A DNA stretch of 6,330 bases from NCBI GenBank assembly GCA_014382085.1, contig JACNKJ010000040.1, forward strand, positions 1-6,330, given 5' to 3'. Origin of the DNA: a bacterium (GTDB lineage Bacteria > Krumholzibacteriota > Krumholzibacteriia > JACNKJ01). Below, piece by piece: positions 5,532-6,330 of this stretch. A program made the position numbers and the translations under genes. The first letter of the stretch is position 1; the number at the start of each line of letters is the position of its first letter. The notes under the pieces were generated by a model, which saw nothing but the letters and a program-made list of their open reading frames with translations, was not told the origin of the DNA and ran no database searches.

Positions 5532-6330
5532 ATGTTCGAATATCAAAAGTATTCGCGATTCTTCGCCCAGTGCGGCGGAGCTCTGGAAGAACTCGTAGCC
5601 GGTGAGCTCAAGGAGCTGGGTGCTGACGATTGCCAGCCCGGCTATCGCGGCGTCCACTTTCGCTGCAAGCCTGAAGCACTCTACCGCATTGCCTATTCCA
5701 CTCGACTGGCCAGTCGCATCATCGCGCCCTTGGTCACCTTCGATTGCCACTCCGATCGCTATCTTCACCAAACGGCTCTCAAGATCGAGTGGGAAAAGCT
5801 CTTCTCCGTGGATGAGACCTTCCTCATCGACGCCAACGTTTCCGACAGCAATATCGGACACTCACACTTCGCGGCCCAGCGGCTCAAAGACGGCATCGTC
5901 GATCGCTTTCGTGAGCGTGGCGGACAGCGCCCCAGCGTGGACAAGCTGAGTCCGAACCTGCGCCTTCACCTGCGCATCCACCGCAATCGTGCGACCATCA
6001 GTCTGGATCTTTCCGGCGGATCACTGCACAAGCGCGGCTATCGCCTGGACGCGGTGGGCGCGCCCCTGCAAGAAACGCTGGCTTCGGCCATCCTTCGTAT
6101 CAGTGGTTGGAAAGGTGAAAGGTCGCTCTTCGACCCCTTCTGCGGTTCGGGCACTTTCCTGGCCGAAGGACTTCTCATGGTTTCAAAAATAGCGCCCTCG
6201 AAACTTCGCACGGGCGAGCGTCCGCCCCTGGCGAGTCTCCCCGATTTCGATGCGAAGCTTTGGGAGGGCGTGCGCCGGGAAATCGATTCGGCCTCACTGC
6301 CCATCGATGCGCGTCATGTGGGGGGCAGCG
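5532..6330 (+). CDS. rlmL: THUMP-domain 23S rRNA guanine-N2 methyltransferase (RlmL-type), 3'-partial
   Basis: Open from ATG 5532 to the window edge, 266 residues. The N-terminus (FFAQCGGALEELVAGEL, residues 10-26) and RLASRIIAPL (58-67) match the ferredoxin-like/THUMP part of RlmL proteins. Next come DLSGGSLHKRGYR (159-171) and APLQETLASAILRISGW (177-193), both characteristic of this family. The SAM-binding motif I is FDPFCGSGTFLAEG (200-213), followed by IAPSKLR and PDFDAKLWEG. In E. coli RlmL makes m2G2445 in 23S rRNA. The catalytic NPPY-type motif and any C-terminal RlmK fusion lie beyond the window, so single-domain or bifunctional form cannot be told. No clear ribosome binding site precedes ATG 5532. 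GTG 5496 is an in-frame alternative, but the ATG agrees with where relatives start. It is a housekeeping gene, possibly cotranscribed with the HPP gene. Confidence 0.92.
   Translation, partial: MFEYQKYSRFFAQCGGALEELVAGELKELGADDCQPGYRGVHFRCKPEALYRIAYSTRLASRIIAPLVTFDCHSDRYLHQTALKIEWEKLFSVDETFLIDANVSDSNIGHSHFAAQRLKDGIVDRFRERGGQRPSVDKLSPNLRLHLRIHRNRATISLDLSGGSLHKRGYRLDAVGAPLQETLASAILRISGWKGERSLFDPFCGSGTFLAEGLLMVSKIAPSKLRTGERPPLASLPDFDAKLWEGVRREIDSASLPIDARHVGGS

Overview
The window looks like a chromosome segment of a Gram-negative bacterium with a large multiheme cytochrome c repertoire. Signal peptides on two cytochromes point to periplasmic or surface export, and the richness in CxxCH proteins suggests anaerobic or metal/mineral respiration. 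I cannot fix the phylum. A deltaproteobacterial-type lineage or an uncultured FCB-type lineage would both fit. No rRNA, tRNA, CRISPR array, transposase or integrase is visible.

Left part (1-2548, + strand): two adjacent doubled-CXXCH cytochromes joined by an ATGA overlap. The first is cut by the window edge and shows 19 CxxCH motifs. The second is complete, has a signal peptide and carries 16. A strong intrinsic terminator (2571-2606) follows. Convergent to them, on the - strand (2634-3431), is a third exported cytochrome with 7 CxxCH motifs. The window therefore encodes 42 visible c-type haem sites, most likely part of a periplasmic/extracellular electron conduit. Its donor, acceptor and any outer-membrane porin lie outside the window.

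Middle (3432-3793): a 362-base non-coding divergent promoter region. It holds two inverted YAAG-N15-GCCGATCT elements at matching positions before the flanking genes, a 10-bp direct repeat and spaced T-tracts.

Right part (3794-6330, + strand): an HDOD-domain signalling protein, translationally coupled through another ATGA overlap to an HPP-family membrane protein. After 59 bases comes the N-terminal part of a THUMP-domain rRNA methyltransferase of the RlmL type, which runs off the right edge.

The most unusual observations concern the cytochrome pair. Every complete haem pair in the first protein has exactly 23 residues between its two CxxCH starts. A distinct 28-residue-spaced junction module occurs three times. 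The first protein ends on the first half of a pair while the second, once its signal peptide is removed, begins on the second half. This fits either one ancestral wire split into two polypeptides or two subunits that complete a haem pair at their interface.
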